A DNA stretch of 64,000 nt from Typha latifolia (taxonomy: Eukaryota > Streptophyta > Magnoliopsida > Poales > Typhaceae): positions 2,666,001 to 2,730,000 of the forward strand of contig CM034105.1 of the NCBI GenBank assembly GCA_019914945.1. The letters are read 5' to 3'. Position numbers and translations under genes: made by a program. Positions 10,975-23,837 of the stretch are shown piece by piece. Each line of letters opens with the position of its first letter. Positions within the stretch are counted from its first letter, which is position 1. The notes under the pieces were generated by a model that was given only the letters and a program-made list of their open reading frames with translations, searched no databases and was not told where the DNA came from.

Positions 10975-13900
10975 ATGAAGGTGAAGGTCATATCGCGGTC
11001 TACTGAGGAATTCACTCGCGAACGCAGCCAAGATCTACAGGTGATACACCCCCCCTCTAATTCTTGCTTAGTTCTAATGTCGAAAGAGGCGCAAATTGAT
11101 TCTTTTGCGCGTACTTGATGACATTTTCTGTTTCTTGTGTGGCTGTTACGAAATTTTGCTTCTTATTTGGTAAAATTCCTTGGTAGCTAGTTTTTTTTTT
11201 TTTTTTTTTTTCTGGTATAGAGTGGAGGAGATAATAATTCCACAGGGCTTGTTGTGAGAGTGCTGATCATAATTCTTATTTGTGTGTTTCGATTGTACTA
11301 TAAAGGATATTATTAATGAAGAGGAATCGATGGTTAGCTCAGTCTGATATTTTAGGGTTTTGGATTTATGTATTGTTGGGTTACTTTAGCTCCACATTTA
11401 TTGTCTCCCAACAGAAAGTTTTCCGGAACTATGATCCCAATCTTCGGACCCAAGAGAAAGCGGTCGAGTACACAAGAGCACTTAATGCTGCAAAGTTGGA
11501 GAAGGTAGGCTTTTGTTTTTATTCATATTTACATATTTATCATCATTGTTTCTCCTAGGAGCTTGTTCCGTTTATTAGATATTTGCAAGACCATTTATTG
11601 GAGCAATGGATGGGCATATCGATGCTGTCTCCTGCATGGCGAAAAACCCAAATCACTTGAAAGGAATATTCTCAGGTTCAATGGATGGAGGTATGTGTGC
11701 CGATATTTGATGCACTTCTGATTTGTTGATTTGCCTTCTAATGTGAAAACATTGATGTTGCATGTGTCAAGCATACAATTTTGGATTGGAACTTGTCTAT
11801 ATGAGAGAGAAGGATGGCAAATTTTGATATAGGAATATGTTTCTGTCTTTAAGGCACAGTTGAGACAATCAGCCAAATGCATCTTAATCCTACTAAATTA
11901 TTTGTATTCTTGTTTTATTTATGCGTATGGTCTGTTAACTTGTATGCTTTCTTTCTCCTCCTACCTATGCCCCTACTTGGGGAAGGGTTTCCCTCTTCTG
12001 CTTAAGTTGACAATAATGTGCCAGGAGAGAAAAAATGATGCTTTAAAATTTCAACAAAGAACTGAAAGAGTACTAAGTTGCCTATATCCTTATACGCTGT
12101 CTTAACCTGCTTTCTTAAATGAATCCATATGGTTGGATGGAGTTGCTTTATATCTTTAAATGTTATGGGAATGTACTTGTCCTTTTATTGATCATTTTGC
12201 CACAGTTTCATAATATCATACTTGGAAATATTGAATTTAGTCTTCTGTTTTTGCAGATATTCGTCTTTGGGACATAGCTACCAGGTACTCTTTCAATATG
12301 CTGGTTGTATGTCTTATTTCATTATTGGGATCAGCAAGTTTATCGAAGATGATTGTAAATTTAGGTGCATTTGATATTTGTTCCATCATAGAATAATCAA
12401 GATGAGCCTTCTTGTGATGCTTGATTGATGCATCCATTTCCTTTTGGCTTTATTCTGCTTTTAGTTATAACTGTAAATGGATTTTTCTTCAATTATAGAA
12501 GTATGTGAGCTATTTATGATTAACTTGAAACTGAAAACAGGATAACTGTTTGCCAGTTCCCTGGACACCAAGGTGCAGTGCGGGGCCTGGCAGCATCTAC
12601 TGATGGAGGTACTCTCGTATCATGTGGCACTGACTGCATGTAAGTCTGCTGCATCTTCGACATTTCTTTTCAAAATGGTATCCTAGTAATATTTTCTTTT
12701 AAGAGAGCCACTTATCTTGATTATAGTTAATACTGTTGATCTATTTATAATAAGGGCATAGAAGTTGATGGATTTGGACTTTAGTATGTGTACATTAATA
12801 GTATGATTAGTATGTAGTAATATATCTATTATGCAATATTTGTGATCTCATTCTACAATATCTTTTGGTGTATGCAGTGTTAGGATTTGGAAAGTTCCTC
12901 TTCTGAAAATGATTGATTCTAGTGATTCAACCGAAGATGCTTCAAAGGTACATAATAATTTAAAGAGACAATTTTAAACAACACAAATCTGTGCCCCTTT
13001 TTGCTATCTTTTATATGGCATTTTAAATTTCTGTTTTGTGTTTTCAGCCAGTGGCGGTTTACCCATGGAAGCATGCATTCTGGTAAGGGTTGTGATATTT
13101 TATTTTGTTTTTGTTACAAAATTAATTTATCTTTCTGATGCTGTAATTGAATCTAATGCTAGGACTTCTTTTCATTTTGTTTCTTTTCTGAGTGCACATT
13201 TTTTAGATCTCTTTCTGTTTTTCCTTATACACTACTAGGGGTGTTGATCACCAGTGGGATGGCTCTCTTTTTGCAACTGTCGGTGCTCAGGTTGATATAT
13301 GGGATCACAACAGGTATTCAACTTTACTGGCTACTCCCAATTAATCTGAGGGATATATTATTAATAATGATCAAAGTATTTTTTCTGAAAAAGATCGGAA
13401 CCAGTGAACACATTCGAATGGGGCAAGGACACAGTTATTTCTGTACGATTTAATCCTGGAGAACCAGATGTGTTAGCTACATCAGCTAGGTATGTTGAAG
13501 TAATTGTCATATAGAATAAATTTTGTAAAGTTGCTCATATAGTTTTTGTAATATGCACTTTTTATTTTTCATCTCCACTTTCCCATTCTCACAACAGATT
13601 CTCTTTTGCAATTCTCTTACTTTAGGATGGCCTGGTATGAAAATTCACACTTTTGATGGCAGATGAACTATCTTTATAATGATCAACATTTTTTTTAAAT
13701 TTCTCCTTGACACATCTTTATATCTTTGTAGATCGTGACCAGTGGCTCGGGTTTTTATTAAACAATCATACTGTATAGATGAATATGCTTGCTTAATTGG
13801 CGTCATCCGTTACTATCTTCTTGATCATTGCTAAAAGACATTCAAAAATTGACATTTCTGGTTTCTAGACATTTCAACTGGTATTTGTGATGTTTAACCT

Positions 13901-14496
13901 TGGAGGTATTATTTGATTTTCTCTAGGAATAAAAATCATCAGTACTTTCAGAAGTCTTCTTCAGATGCACCACAATGCCTATAGATTATGGATGGGACAA
14001 TGGTATTAAAGACGTGTGGTGATTTGAAGGCAGCTTATTGCAGATGAATATTTAGATTGCTCTAGTATTCTTTTACGTGGGAAAAATCAGTTGAATTAAT
14101 CTTTCAAATATTCAAGTAAATGAAGCTGAAAGCAGATTATTGATCTTTATTATTTTAATACTCATTTCCTGCTTAGCATAACACTAGAATCATCAGCTTG
14201 GCTTTTAGTATATTAGCACTCTGTATGCTTGCTTATATGATTTTCATTATTATGCATATCACATTGCAATTCTGTTTTAGTTTCACTTGATATTTCAAAT
14301 GTGGTTCACTGAGATGCTTTTGATTTTTTAGTGATCGCAGCATAACTCTGTATGATCTGCGCATGTCATCCCCAGCTAGAAAGTTGATCATGAAGGTTAT
14401 TTAACATTTCTTCACTTTAAAGTTTCAAATCCTAATTGACAACTTTTAGTAATGACTGTTTTCTTTATAAGTTCTCTTTGCCACCTTTCTGAGCAC

Positions 14497-14555
<59 letters not shown>

Positions 14556-17058
14556 TGTGTGTAATACTTTTATCAATTATTTGATAGTCTTTTCAACTTT
14601 GACTTGTGCTACAAACCCAATAGTTTTTTCTTGAATTTTGTTATGAATTTGAAAATGTTCTAATGTATTTGAGTAGTTGATTTATCATTGATGAGTTAAT
14701 TCAGAGTAGTGTAGTGGTTTATATGTACATTTGGCCACATTAGGGATATTCATAAATCATGGAAACATTGAATTTTTACTAGCAAGTGATTGTTGCTAAA
14801 GTAAGGTGGTTCTCTTTAATATTTTGTTCTCTACTTGCCATTTGTTCAAGCTAACATAGATTTCTTGGTACAGACAAAAACAAATGCAATATGCTGGAAC
14901 CCTATGGAGCCTATGAACTTCACAGCTGTAAGAATTTCCATCATTTGCTCTGACTTGCCAACAAATTTCTTTTATGTAATTGTTATTAATCTGTGTATCT
15001 CTAGCATTCTTCCTAGGTAGAAATGGATGACACAACTGCTTTTTCTACTTCATTGCTTGGTTTTGTATTATGTTTCTGAATCATTATCTTGGTTGGTGTT
15101 CATGCAGAGCATTTATATATTAATGCTGCTACAACATTTGAAAGCTTTCGCTAGCACAAATTGTCCATATATTGTTACATGTTATGCTTTCTTGTATGTA
15201 GAACATCAAAGTTGTTCCGTAGGACATCTCCAAGTTCAAGATATGGGTGATGCTTATTAGGCTAATCCACATATTCATGTTCACCAGGCAAATGAAGATT
15301 GCAATTGCTATAGCTATGATGCTAGGAAAATGGATGAAGCCAAGGTTGTGCATAAAGACCATGTTTCTGCAGTGTGAGTAACATCGCTGAGCAGCATTGG
15401 ATGCTGTCTTTCCTTGTGTATTTCCATAGAACTTCCTTTTGGTGAATAGATCTTACATAATTGGAGGTCGGTTTCAGGATGGATATTGATTACTCTCCAA
15501 CAGGTCGTGAATTTGTAACTGGTTCTTATGACAGAACGGTGAGTTGTGCTTTCCTAAATTATCATTGACCCGTGATGATAAGTTCATTCTATAAGTCTTT
15601 GCATTTTCATTTGATCCTTCACCATAATTTACTTTGTCTAACTGAAACCTTGCAGGTAAGAATTTTCCAGTACAATGGAGATCATAGCAGGGAAATATAC
15701 CATACTAAGAGAATGCAAAGGTTTCTTCTTCTATCTTTTGATATTGCTGCTTATATATCAGGAAATATTTGGTTATTTGTGTTTGCAATCTTTCTTTATG
15801 CCCTTAGACTCAAAAAACATGAGTAAATTTCAGTTTTTCGAAATCCAGCTTTATTTCATTTTAGGATCTCTCCATATTCAAAATAGTGTATGATATATCT
15901 GTACATCATTCGGTTGATCTTAGCTTATATAGTAACCTCACATTTGGCAGTTCAGTCTTGCACATGGTTCCACTATTTTTAGTACTAATTAATTGTTCAT
16001 TTCTTTCTCTAGGTATTGACAAAAATTATTTTCCTATGTAGAGTATTTTGTGTAAAGTACAGCTGTGATGGGTCCTATGTCATTTCTGGGAGTGATGATA
16101 CGAATCTTCGGGTCTGGAAGGCTAAAGCTTCAGAACAACTGGGAGTTGTAAGTAGTAGTTTCCTACTTTCCTAATTTAGTTTTCTTGGCTTGCTTGTTAC
16201 CTGCGTGAAGTAGCCTGTGTTTCCCTTCATCTAATTGTAGAATATTAATTTCTGTGAAGTAGCCTGTGTTTCCAATTCACTGTGATTGTTGAAGGCTAGA
16301 GAATTATATTATAAGAGTTTTGGTTTGAGTAATCTGCAGAAGTGGTTTCCTCCATATGCATAATTTGGCCTCAGTATTGTTGCTAGTTTCCTTATTTTTT
16401 TCTCAAGTCTAAACTTGTTCTCTTGAAATTTAATATGATGGAATGAGGTGTATTCCACATTGTTTAACTGGCAACATATCTCATGATCTACCACATTCTT
16501 TTACCAAACACATCTTGTTATGCAGCTTCTTCCAAGGGAACGTAAGAAGCAGGAGTACTTGGATGCTGTCAAGGAACGATATAAGCACCTTCCTGAGGTG
16601 AAGCGCATAGTGAGGTATGCTTCTGTTAATCTATCTATCAGAGAATCTTGTAATCTTGTGCATCATCTTCAGAGACATCGGGAAGATGTGCAAAGGGGAA
16701 CATTTTGATTTTTGAATCAACGCATCAGTTTAAGGTTGGATTCTTAGAGTTCAATTCACACCATATGCTCAAAGATTGATACTCGAGCAATTTTCTTTTC
16801 ACCCGAGGACCTGCTCTACAGCATAATCTCCCACTGGCATGCAAATATATGATTGTAATTATTCTTATTTGCTGACAAAATAGCGTTCTCTGCAGGCATA
16901 GACACCTGCCAAAACCAATATACAAGGCTTCTGCTTTGAGACGCACAATGATTGAAGCAGATCGGAGGAAAGAGGAAAGGAGGAGAGCCCACAGTGCTCC
17001 CGGGAGCTTGCCTGTGCAACCCTTCAGGAAAAGGAGAATCATCAAAGAAGTAGAATAA
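10975..17058 (+). CDS. DCAF13: DCAF13/SOF1 WD40 ribosome-biogenesis protein, 17 exons
   Basis: Exons: 10975-11040, 11415-11504, 11579-11690, 12257-12284, 12541-12639, 12878-12947, 13048-13082, 13239-13313, 13394-13489, 14332-14395, 14874-14927, 15288-15373, 15478-15538, 15656-15720, 16042-16147, 16526-16614, 16896-17058. They sum to 1359 nt, or 452 residues, the family length. The protein starts MKVKVISRSTEEFTRERSQD, has WD repeats from about residue 65 to 350 (IRLWDIA, VRIWKVP, VDIWDHN, ITLYDLR, VRIFQYN, LRVWKAK), then the Sof1 domain (LLPRERKKQEYL, LPEVKRIVRHRHLPKPIYKA, MIEADRRKEERRRAHSAPGS) and a basic end in KRRIIKEVE. SOF1 is a nucleolar component of the small-subunit processome acting in U3-dependent 18S rRNA maturation; as DCAF13 it can also dock on DDB1-CUL4. 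Intron 10 has a (TA)n(TG)n tract at 14501-14554 and intron 15 a 20-bp direct repeat (16205 and 16254). Confidence 0.96.
14501..14554. repeat. (TA)n(TG)n compound microsatellite
   Basis: About 13 TA units run directly into about 14 TG units inside intron 10 of DCAF13. Compound dinucleotide tracts of this kind are usually length-variable. Confidence 0.95.
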
Positions 17059-17770
17059 CCAACCTTAACTCTTGGACATCAGTGCATCACCAAGAGAGTC
17101 GAATATGTACTTTTCCACTTTTCAGACGGATAGATACTCCATCAGCAAGCGAAGAGCTGCGAGATTGGTTGAATTTTTTGCTGGAGTATATGTTATTGTT
17201 TCCATCTGCATCCTGGTTTAAATCTTTTGTACTTCCTATTGCAAAACACAAAAACTGTATACAAGTGAAGTGAGTAAGATCTGCCCCATTTTTGTTGAGC
17301 AAGTAGAAATTTTTCCTGGAAAGCTACCTAGGTTTGGTTTATAGTGGACATGTAACCGGATATATTTCTGAATTTATCAGTAAGATTTTTATTTATTTTT
17401 TACAGCCTGCTACTATTCTTCTATTCTCCCGGTTACCCTTTTGTCTAGTAGGTTAAAACGAATTTAATTTATGAAAATAGTACAAACAAAAACGTTCTCA
17501 GAAGATGTGAAAAATCGAGTCATTTATGCATAAACAAAATTACAATTTTCTTGTCATCCGATATCAATGGAAATCGGCTTATCGGGTCTTGGATCCGGAT
17601 CGTAAATCTCGACCGGGTGTAAGCTCGACATATCGGAACTAAATATTATCGGATCCATCGCCAATCCGATTTGAAGAGAGGAAAACGGAGCCCGGAGGCC
17701 GGAGGCCGGAGCTGGGAGAAAGAAAATCACAGCACTCTTCTGTCTCCTAACCCCCTCCGGAGGGAAAATA
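17059..17770. other. DCAF13 3' flank and promoter of the next gene
   Basis: The first ~300 bases are the likely DCAF13 3' UTR. The rest leads into the next start codon and includes a GC-richer stretch (17570-17760) with repeated CCGGAGG words. No gene is seen here. Confidence 0.55.
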
Positions 17771-18810
17771 ATGGCGGATTGGACGCCGACGCATAGGTTA
17801 TGGGAGAAGTGGGCCTCAAACAGCATCGGCTCTTCGGGTTTGGATCACTCACCACAACCTTTGTCTTCTCTCTTCTTCCTCCTTTTCGATCGCAAAATTT
17901 GCCCTAGCCTTTCTTCTCATGCATGCAGGTGAGCCACTTAAAGCGGCGTTGCTGCTCAACTACGACCCCTCTGCACCCTCTCGCCTCTTGTCAATCATGT
18001 GAGCCCTGAGTGGGAATTCTTGGTTTATTTCAAAAACAAAGTAGTATTCGTGCTGTGCTCTTTTCCAGTCGTTTCTTGTCAGCTGTAGCGCTTTTTTTTT
18101 TCTTTCGCTTCGATGCTTTCCGTAGTCTAAGTCTAAGCAATTGAAAGGAAAAAAGATGCGACCTTTTCTGATGTCTTGCTGCTGCCAGTGCAGAACAGGA
18201 CGGAATAAAACTTAAAGCTGCGGACTTGCAACCGTTCCTCGACTTTGTCAAGCGAAATAATCTCCAAATGGAGCTATTTTCTATTGGACAGAACCAGTGT
18301 GAGTCCCTACATTTTCCTTAATTCTCATGTGTTTATATTATTCCCTATAGGGCAAAAATGGCTAGACCTAGAACAACAATGAGATTGTGATGCGTTACAA
18401 GAATTTTCAAGTGTTAAAAGTTAACTCCGCCTTATGAAAGATTTTATATTTTCTATTTCGTTTAATGCTCTAGTACTTCCATCTACAGATTTGGTCACCT
18501 CAATACATGAACATTGGTTCTGTGCGCGGTGCATTAACACCGCAAAACCTGGTGGTGAAGGAGCTATAGTGATGCAGATTGGCACTTTCTTGTTAGTTGC
18601 AATGTAAGAACTTGTGACAAACCAGACTAATTTTAAACTTGCAAAGCTTTTATGAATTCATAATCTGAGTTGGAGAACAAATGCGAGCAATGAATAGTCT
18701 CTTCTCTTTGTGACCTGATATGCAGGTATGAAGGTTCTCTTGGGTCTGCGTCACAAGCAATGGTGGCTGTCGACCAGTTTGCATGGCAATTGAATCGAAG
18801 AAATCACTAA
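17771..18810 (+). CDS. Conserved small plant protein of unknown function, 5 exons
   Basis: Exons 17771-17837, 17929-17998, 18189-18298, 18489-18603 and 18726-18810 join in phase to give 148 residues. All junctions are GT-AG. The protein starts MADWTPTHRLWEKWASNSIG, continues with EPLKAALLLNYDP and SRLLSIIAEQDGIKLKAADL, has a central stretch with a Cys-X2-Cys (HWFCARCIN), then a hydrophobic stretch (GAIVMQIGTFLLVAMYEGSLG) and ends VDQFAWQLNRRNH. I have the impression of a single-copy plant family but cannot name it or assign a function. No signal peptide is evident. The regular splicing and uninterrupted frame make it very likely a real gene. Confidence 0.85.
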
Positions 18811-20982
18811 CGGCAGGTTAGACAGAAGACAAGATTTTCGTTGTGTGTTCCATGTTGTATACTATTTGACTTTGTTTTCTAGTTCCAATCTCAAATAGTA
18901 TTCAGATATAAAATTTATCGACAGAGTTCTCTCAGGAGTTTTTAGCTTGTTTTGGCACACAATTCTTGTCAATTTGTTGTTTCCAGTCCACCTCATATGT
19001 ATTTGGAATGCACTACTTAAAAAGTCATCTCTTTTCTTATGCCAGATAAAATTTTGTTACTTTTGACTTCATTTTGTTACATCTTATTGCTGAAAACTGA
19101 AACTTCATAACTGTAACATGTGATACTTTCTGTTTCTGGTGTTCCTTCAATATATTAGATTTGAATCCTATCTTTCAAATGAAAAAAAAAAAAAGAATTC
19201 GGTCTTTAAGTATATCATGGGACAAAAGAGATTTATATTGATTGGAGAGAGAGGTTTGAAGTAGTATCATATTGAATGATTAATTTTCATATTCAAATGG
19301 AGAGATGAGATGTGTTTCGGAAAAGAGAACATGCGTACATAACTAATTCTCGATGACTTTCTAGTCCTTTAATCCATAATTAGGCCATACTGAAAACTGG
19401 TACTAAATATATAAAAAAAGAGAGAAAAAAGTGGCTTTATTACCTGCAGGAATAACATTAAGAATTAGAATGTGGGTATTGAAGAATTTGCCTTCCACTT
19501 AATATTTATCAGATGGGCTGATGCATCTCTTTCCTTGCAGAGAATCAGAAAAACTCTACAAGTTGTCACTTTTCCTCATTAAGAGAGATAACACCAGGTT
19601 TCCAGGTTTCCAGTTTTGCAAGAAGAAAATTATCAGTTACGCCAAAGCTTGTTGGTCTGAATTGACCAATGTTCTGATTCCATGGTGTAAAAGTATTAAA
19701 CAAGGAAAGGCCAGTTTGGACAGGCAATTGTGTTTTCCCTGTTTTTGTCTTAACTATTGCGCTCACTATACCTTGTTCTGTTCTAGATTTTTCATTAAAC
19801 ATTTGTGAGGTTTAAGAAAGTAATGATGCGGATGAAAGTGATATGATACTAGGAACTTTTAATGTGCACAGTATGAGATGAAACATAGGGTGGCGTTTGG
19901 TTGTGGAATAACTTCCAAACTTGTTAGGTCATGCTTATTTCTTAAATTTGCGTAAGAAAGTATATATCGATTTAGACTATTAAGATGTTTGGTTATAAAT
20001 TAGTATAGTGATGTAACAATTACAAAATTAATAAATTTAGGAGATACTTGGCTAATGACCAAAATATCTTTTCTAGTGGATTGATGGGGAGAGGAGAAAA
20101 AAAGAGTAAATGATTGAAATGATGTTTTTAAGGGACAAACAATATTAGATTTTGTTAGTAAATTATGCGATATTAAATGAAAGATAAGAGAAGAGAAAAG
20201 AGAAATAGATATTAATAAAATTATATTAAAATAAACTATCGTTTGGATAATAAAGTAGTACAGACGTCTGCAGTACTAGAATAAATGAATCACATCTTTA
20301 CAAATACTTTTGTTAGTTAATTTTGGTGAAGTAACCATGGTAAGGGTTTGCGTTGGTGTCGTCGTGGACAAACCAGTATCGCATGAAAATTCTACGGTGG
20401 ACCATCTGCAAAATTGTCTAAATCCTGCAATCTTTTGTCTGATTTGGATGCTGGGACAAACCCCAATGCGTTAACCAAACAATACAAGAATATAACCGAG
20501 TCAGCTTAGTTGGTGAGATTTGTAGCCACGTTTCTCATAAACACATGTACTATTCTCAGTTAATTTATTATTTATTTTATCTCATTATTTTAGCACCAGC
20601 ACAGCTGTGCTAGAAACAGTTCTACAAATATTCTATAAAAAATAATAACGTGGCATCTTATTAACTCTTAATTTTTCTTTCTATTCAATAATACCTATCA
20701 AAATCGATACAAAGGATGATGAATTGATGATGCTTCTATCACTTTTTTGCCGTCTGTCTGTGGCTAAGGCTTCATTCAATTTTTGCACCTGATCAGTTGA
20801 GCTTTAAACAAACAATCTTAGAATTAAAATTCTGTTGGTCATTTTCATCGGTGGCAACTAGCCGGATTAATCATTACCAATCGGTAGATAACTAGTCACA
20901 TCGAAATTAAATTAAACACTTTTATGTCCCAAAAGGCAAAGAGTTCCCGAGTTATTATCCCATCCATGATACAGCTCTCAAA

Positions 20983-21013
<31 letters not shown>

Positions 21014-21125
21014 AACACCAATCATAAAAGTACAAAACAATAGACGATCTTAGAAAAGATATAATGTACAGATGGAAATGTCGACGAATTTTTGATAGGT
21101 TGATGATGGTTGATGTTATCCAAGA
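18811..21125. other. Intergenic, unknown gene to GLK
   Basis: AT-rich, no gene recognised. A possible Tourist-like MITE spans 19890-20485 (reported as a finding). An (AAAG)n tract lies at 20984-21013, just beyond the GLK 3' end. ORFs of 60-95 codons in this stretch lack family resemblance. Confidence 0.55.
20984..21013. repeat. (AAAG)n microsatellite
   Basis: Seven or so AAAG units lie about 110 bp beyond the stop codon of the minus-strand GLK gene, probably in or next to its 3' UTR. Confidence 0.9.
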
Positions 21126-23499
21126 TCAACCACAAGTTGGCGGTACTTTTGATATGCCTTGCCTCTGCAACTCCACCATTACACTGTCCATAGATGGAGG
21201 CTTCAAACCAAGAGGAAGAGGCAACCATGGTCTCTCTAAAACATCTCCAATAGCTGCATCGATGCTTTCTTTGGACTGAAATGAACAACATAACAATGCC
21301 GCATGATTAGGTTAAACCGTTAAAGTTAATACATAGTCAAAGACTTGCTATGGCTTCTAAAGATTATCATTAAAAAAAAAAACTCTACACTTTAAAAAGG
21401 CCAATAGGATAGTTGGAATTCCTGTGGTATCGGTTTAATTAAGACATCATTTAGCTCTCACTTAATTCTCTGGACGAATAGCAATATATTTGCACTCAGC
21501 ATTTAGCCATTAGAGAATCTTGACTTGTTTTAATCCATGAACTCAACTAGTTCAAGTATAGAGGGACCATCTCCTACCTGATGTCCTTATTCTAAGTACA
21601 TTCTGAAAAGCTACTAGGAAGGAGTTCGAAGAAGTTGGATAACAAATTAAAGAATTGCAACTAATAATGGATGGAAGTGAAGGAAATTACTGGATGGGCA
21701 TCGAGTTGAAGAGGCGAGCCCCCATGCTTGGTTGGGGATGGCTGAACGGCTCTGTAGATGGGGTGTGTCAGAATGCCCGGAACCGGAGGAAAATTCTGCA
21801 TTCATTAAATTTTACTCAGATAAACTTATTTAATGCAAAACCAACCTTCAAATATCTTCAAGATGATTGAGTAGGTAAGTAATAGCAAAAAGTTTATGTT
21901 GCTTACCATCGTTGACATATGCTGAGGAAAGCAAGGTGTTCCACGTGTAGGTGCCTGTGTCATCCATCCCTCTCTACCTCCCTGAGAGTAATTTGAAGTA
22001 CTGATACTTAGATTTATAAACATTGTTTGGTCGGTTGTTTTTAGTTTGGAGAGAGGAGAGACGTGACTTCTTAATGAGTTGTTTCTCTAATTCAAATTAT
22101 CTTTAGATATATTTTGAGATACAGTACTTATTAGAATGCATGTCAAAATGAGAGAGAGAGAGAGATGTACCCTTTGGTAATGGTTGTGCCAATAAGAAGG
22201 GTCCGGTGGTGGAGGAAGAGGAGGCCACGCCGGCATTGGAGACCGAGGGACTAGATGTGGCGGCGGCCACATAGGTACTAACGGCGCCTCAAAGGTGGGA
22301 CGTCCCCATACATGCAAAGGACGGAAAGGCTGGACTTGAGGAGGGGGAGGCGGCGGGGGTGGGGGCGGGGGAGGGAATCCGATGGTGGGCGCCGGCCACA
22401 GGCTTACGTCCCTCTTTGTCCCGGACGTGGAGGCGTACATTTGCCGCCTCTGGCTCCAACTCGCGGCCTCCGCCTCCCGTGCCAGCAAATGCTTCCGATG
22501 AGATCTATATTTCTGCATGCAATCCATATTCCATACTTCAAATAAGTAAAGCCTCTCTAAAACAAATTAAGTGTCCTGTAGCTAATTATTACTAGAACCG
22601 TTGCCGACCACTGAACTGGTGAGCAACAATTTGAACTCGTTTTAGGAGACAAGGATATACATAAACCACTGCATCTTTTCTCCAACTCGGTACGATCGGA
22701 TCTACGGATCCTTATCTTTTAAAGCCAACAGTTCAATTCCTTTTGCAACTAAAATTAACTGATATGTATGCATATATACCTGTAGATGGCTAGCTATGTT
22801 ATGCCGCGTGAGGCAGTCGATTTCCATGAGCTCTAAAATTCTCGACGGCACCGCCTTGTCCACTCCGAGCTGCTCCACCGCTTGCACGAATCTCCGGTGC
22901 AGCTCCGGCGTCCAATCCACCTTACACACATGCATATATAGATTAATTACCACTATACAAATTTCTACTAGGAGAGAGAAGAAGGATATATCGAAGAGGT
23001 TATATGATGAAGTATAGTATATGAGCTATATCTATCTATCTATATATATATATATACACGTTGCACTGCTAGCTACGCCTACCTTAACTTTCCTCTTCCC
23101 CTGCGAGTTCTTTGCCGCCGATGACTTCCGCCTGTTAACGTCATGCAACATCGACGACGACGACGATGACTTCGTGTCTGCCGCTGCTATTATCGCCTCC
23201 TCCTCCTTTGTAGCTGCCATGCTCACCACCTCCTCGCTCCGGCTCACTTCCTTCTGCTCCTTCGCCGGCTCTAACGAATTCGTGGTCGTCCCCGACGAGT
23301 CCTCCTCCCCGCACGCCGACAACTCCGCCAAGATCTCGGCCGGATCCACCTCGAGGTCCGGCAGTATGTCCCCGTCGTCGAACCCGACGAAGAGGTCACT
23401 GAAGTCGATGTCGTCGAGGGAGAAGTCGTCGGTAAATCCTCCCATCTCGCCGACTCGCTCTTCCCCATTCGAGCTTGGAAGCGGCGAAACAGCAAGCAT
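21126..23499 (-). CDS. GLK: GOLDEN2-LIKE (GLK) GARP transcription factor, 5 exons
   Basis: Minus-strand exons 23499-23083, 22920-22780, 22512-22171, 21981-21907 and 21275-21126, all in phase 0, give 374 residues. Residues 1-135 are acidic and Ser-rich ([31 protein letters not shown]), as in the GLK activation region. The GARP Myb-like DNA-binding domain covers about 137-193: [48 protein letters not shown]. The GLK-specific AREAEAA box follows, then a Pro-rich region with 12 consecutive prolines (233-244). The C-terminal GCT box begins [13 protein letters not shown], runs through [12 protein letters not shown] and ends VPPTCG. GLKs activate nuclear photosynthesis and chlorophyll-biosynthesis genes and drive chloroplast development. 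The ATG at 23499 is preferred; a second in-frame Met lies at residue 19. Whether it is GLK1 or GLK2 cannot be decided. Confidence 0.95.
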
Positions 23500-23797
23500 C
23501 TCACAAGAAAATATATATATCTATTATCTGTCTATCTATCTATATGTATAAGATGGAATTAAAGGGTGCAAAAATGGCTAGTTATGTATAGATATAAGGT
23601 GGCCTCTTTCTTGGTTTCCTTCTTTCGCTCTTTGGGATGTATGGAAGAAGAGGAGGAGAGAAGGGGAGTGGGGAGCAAGAAGGGAGTATGGATTGGTTTG
23701 ATTGGGATTTTGGAGTATTAGAACTGGAGGAGGATGCATCTCCACCACAACTTTAGTGAGATTTCTGTGACTGTTTAATGGCTTTTGTTTGGATCTG

Positions 23798-23837
<40 letters not shown>

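Noticed and set aside
22312..22595. Plus-strand ORFs opposite GLK exon 3
   Set aside because: Shadows of the polyproline and AREAEAA-box coding region on the minus strand.
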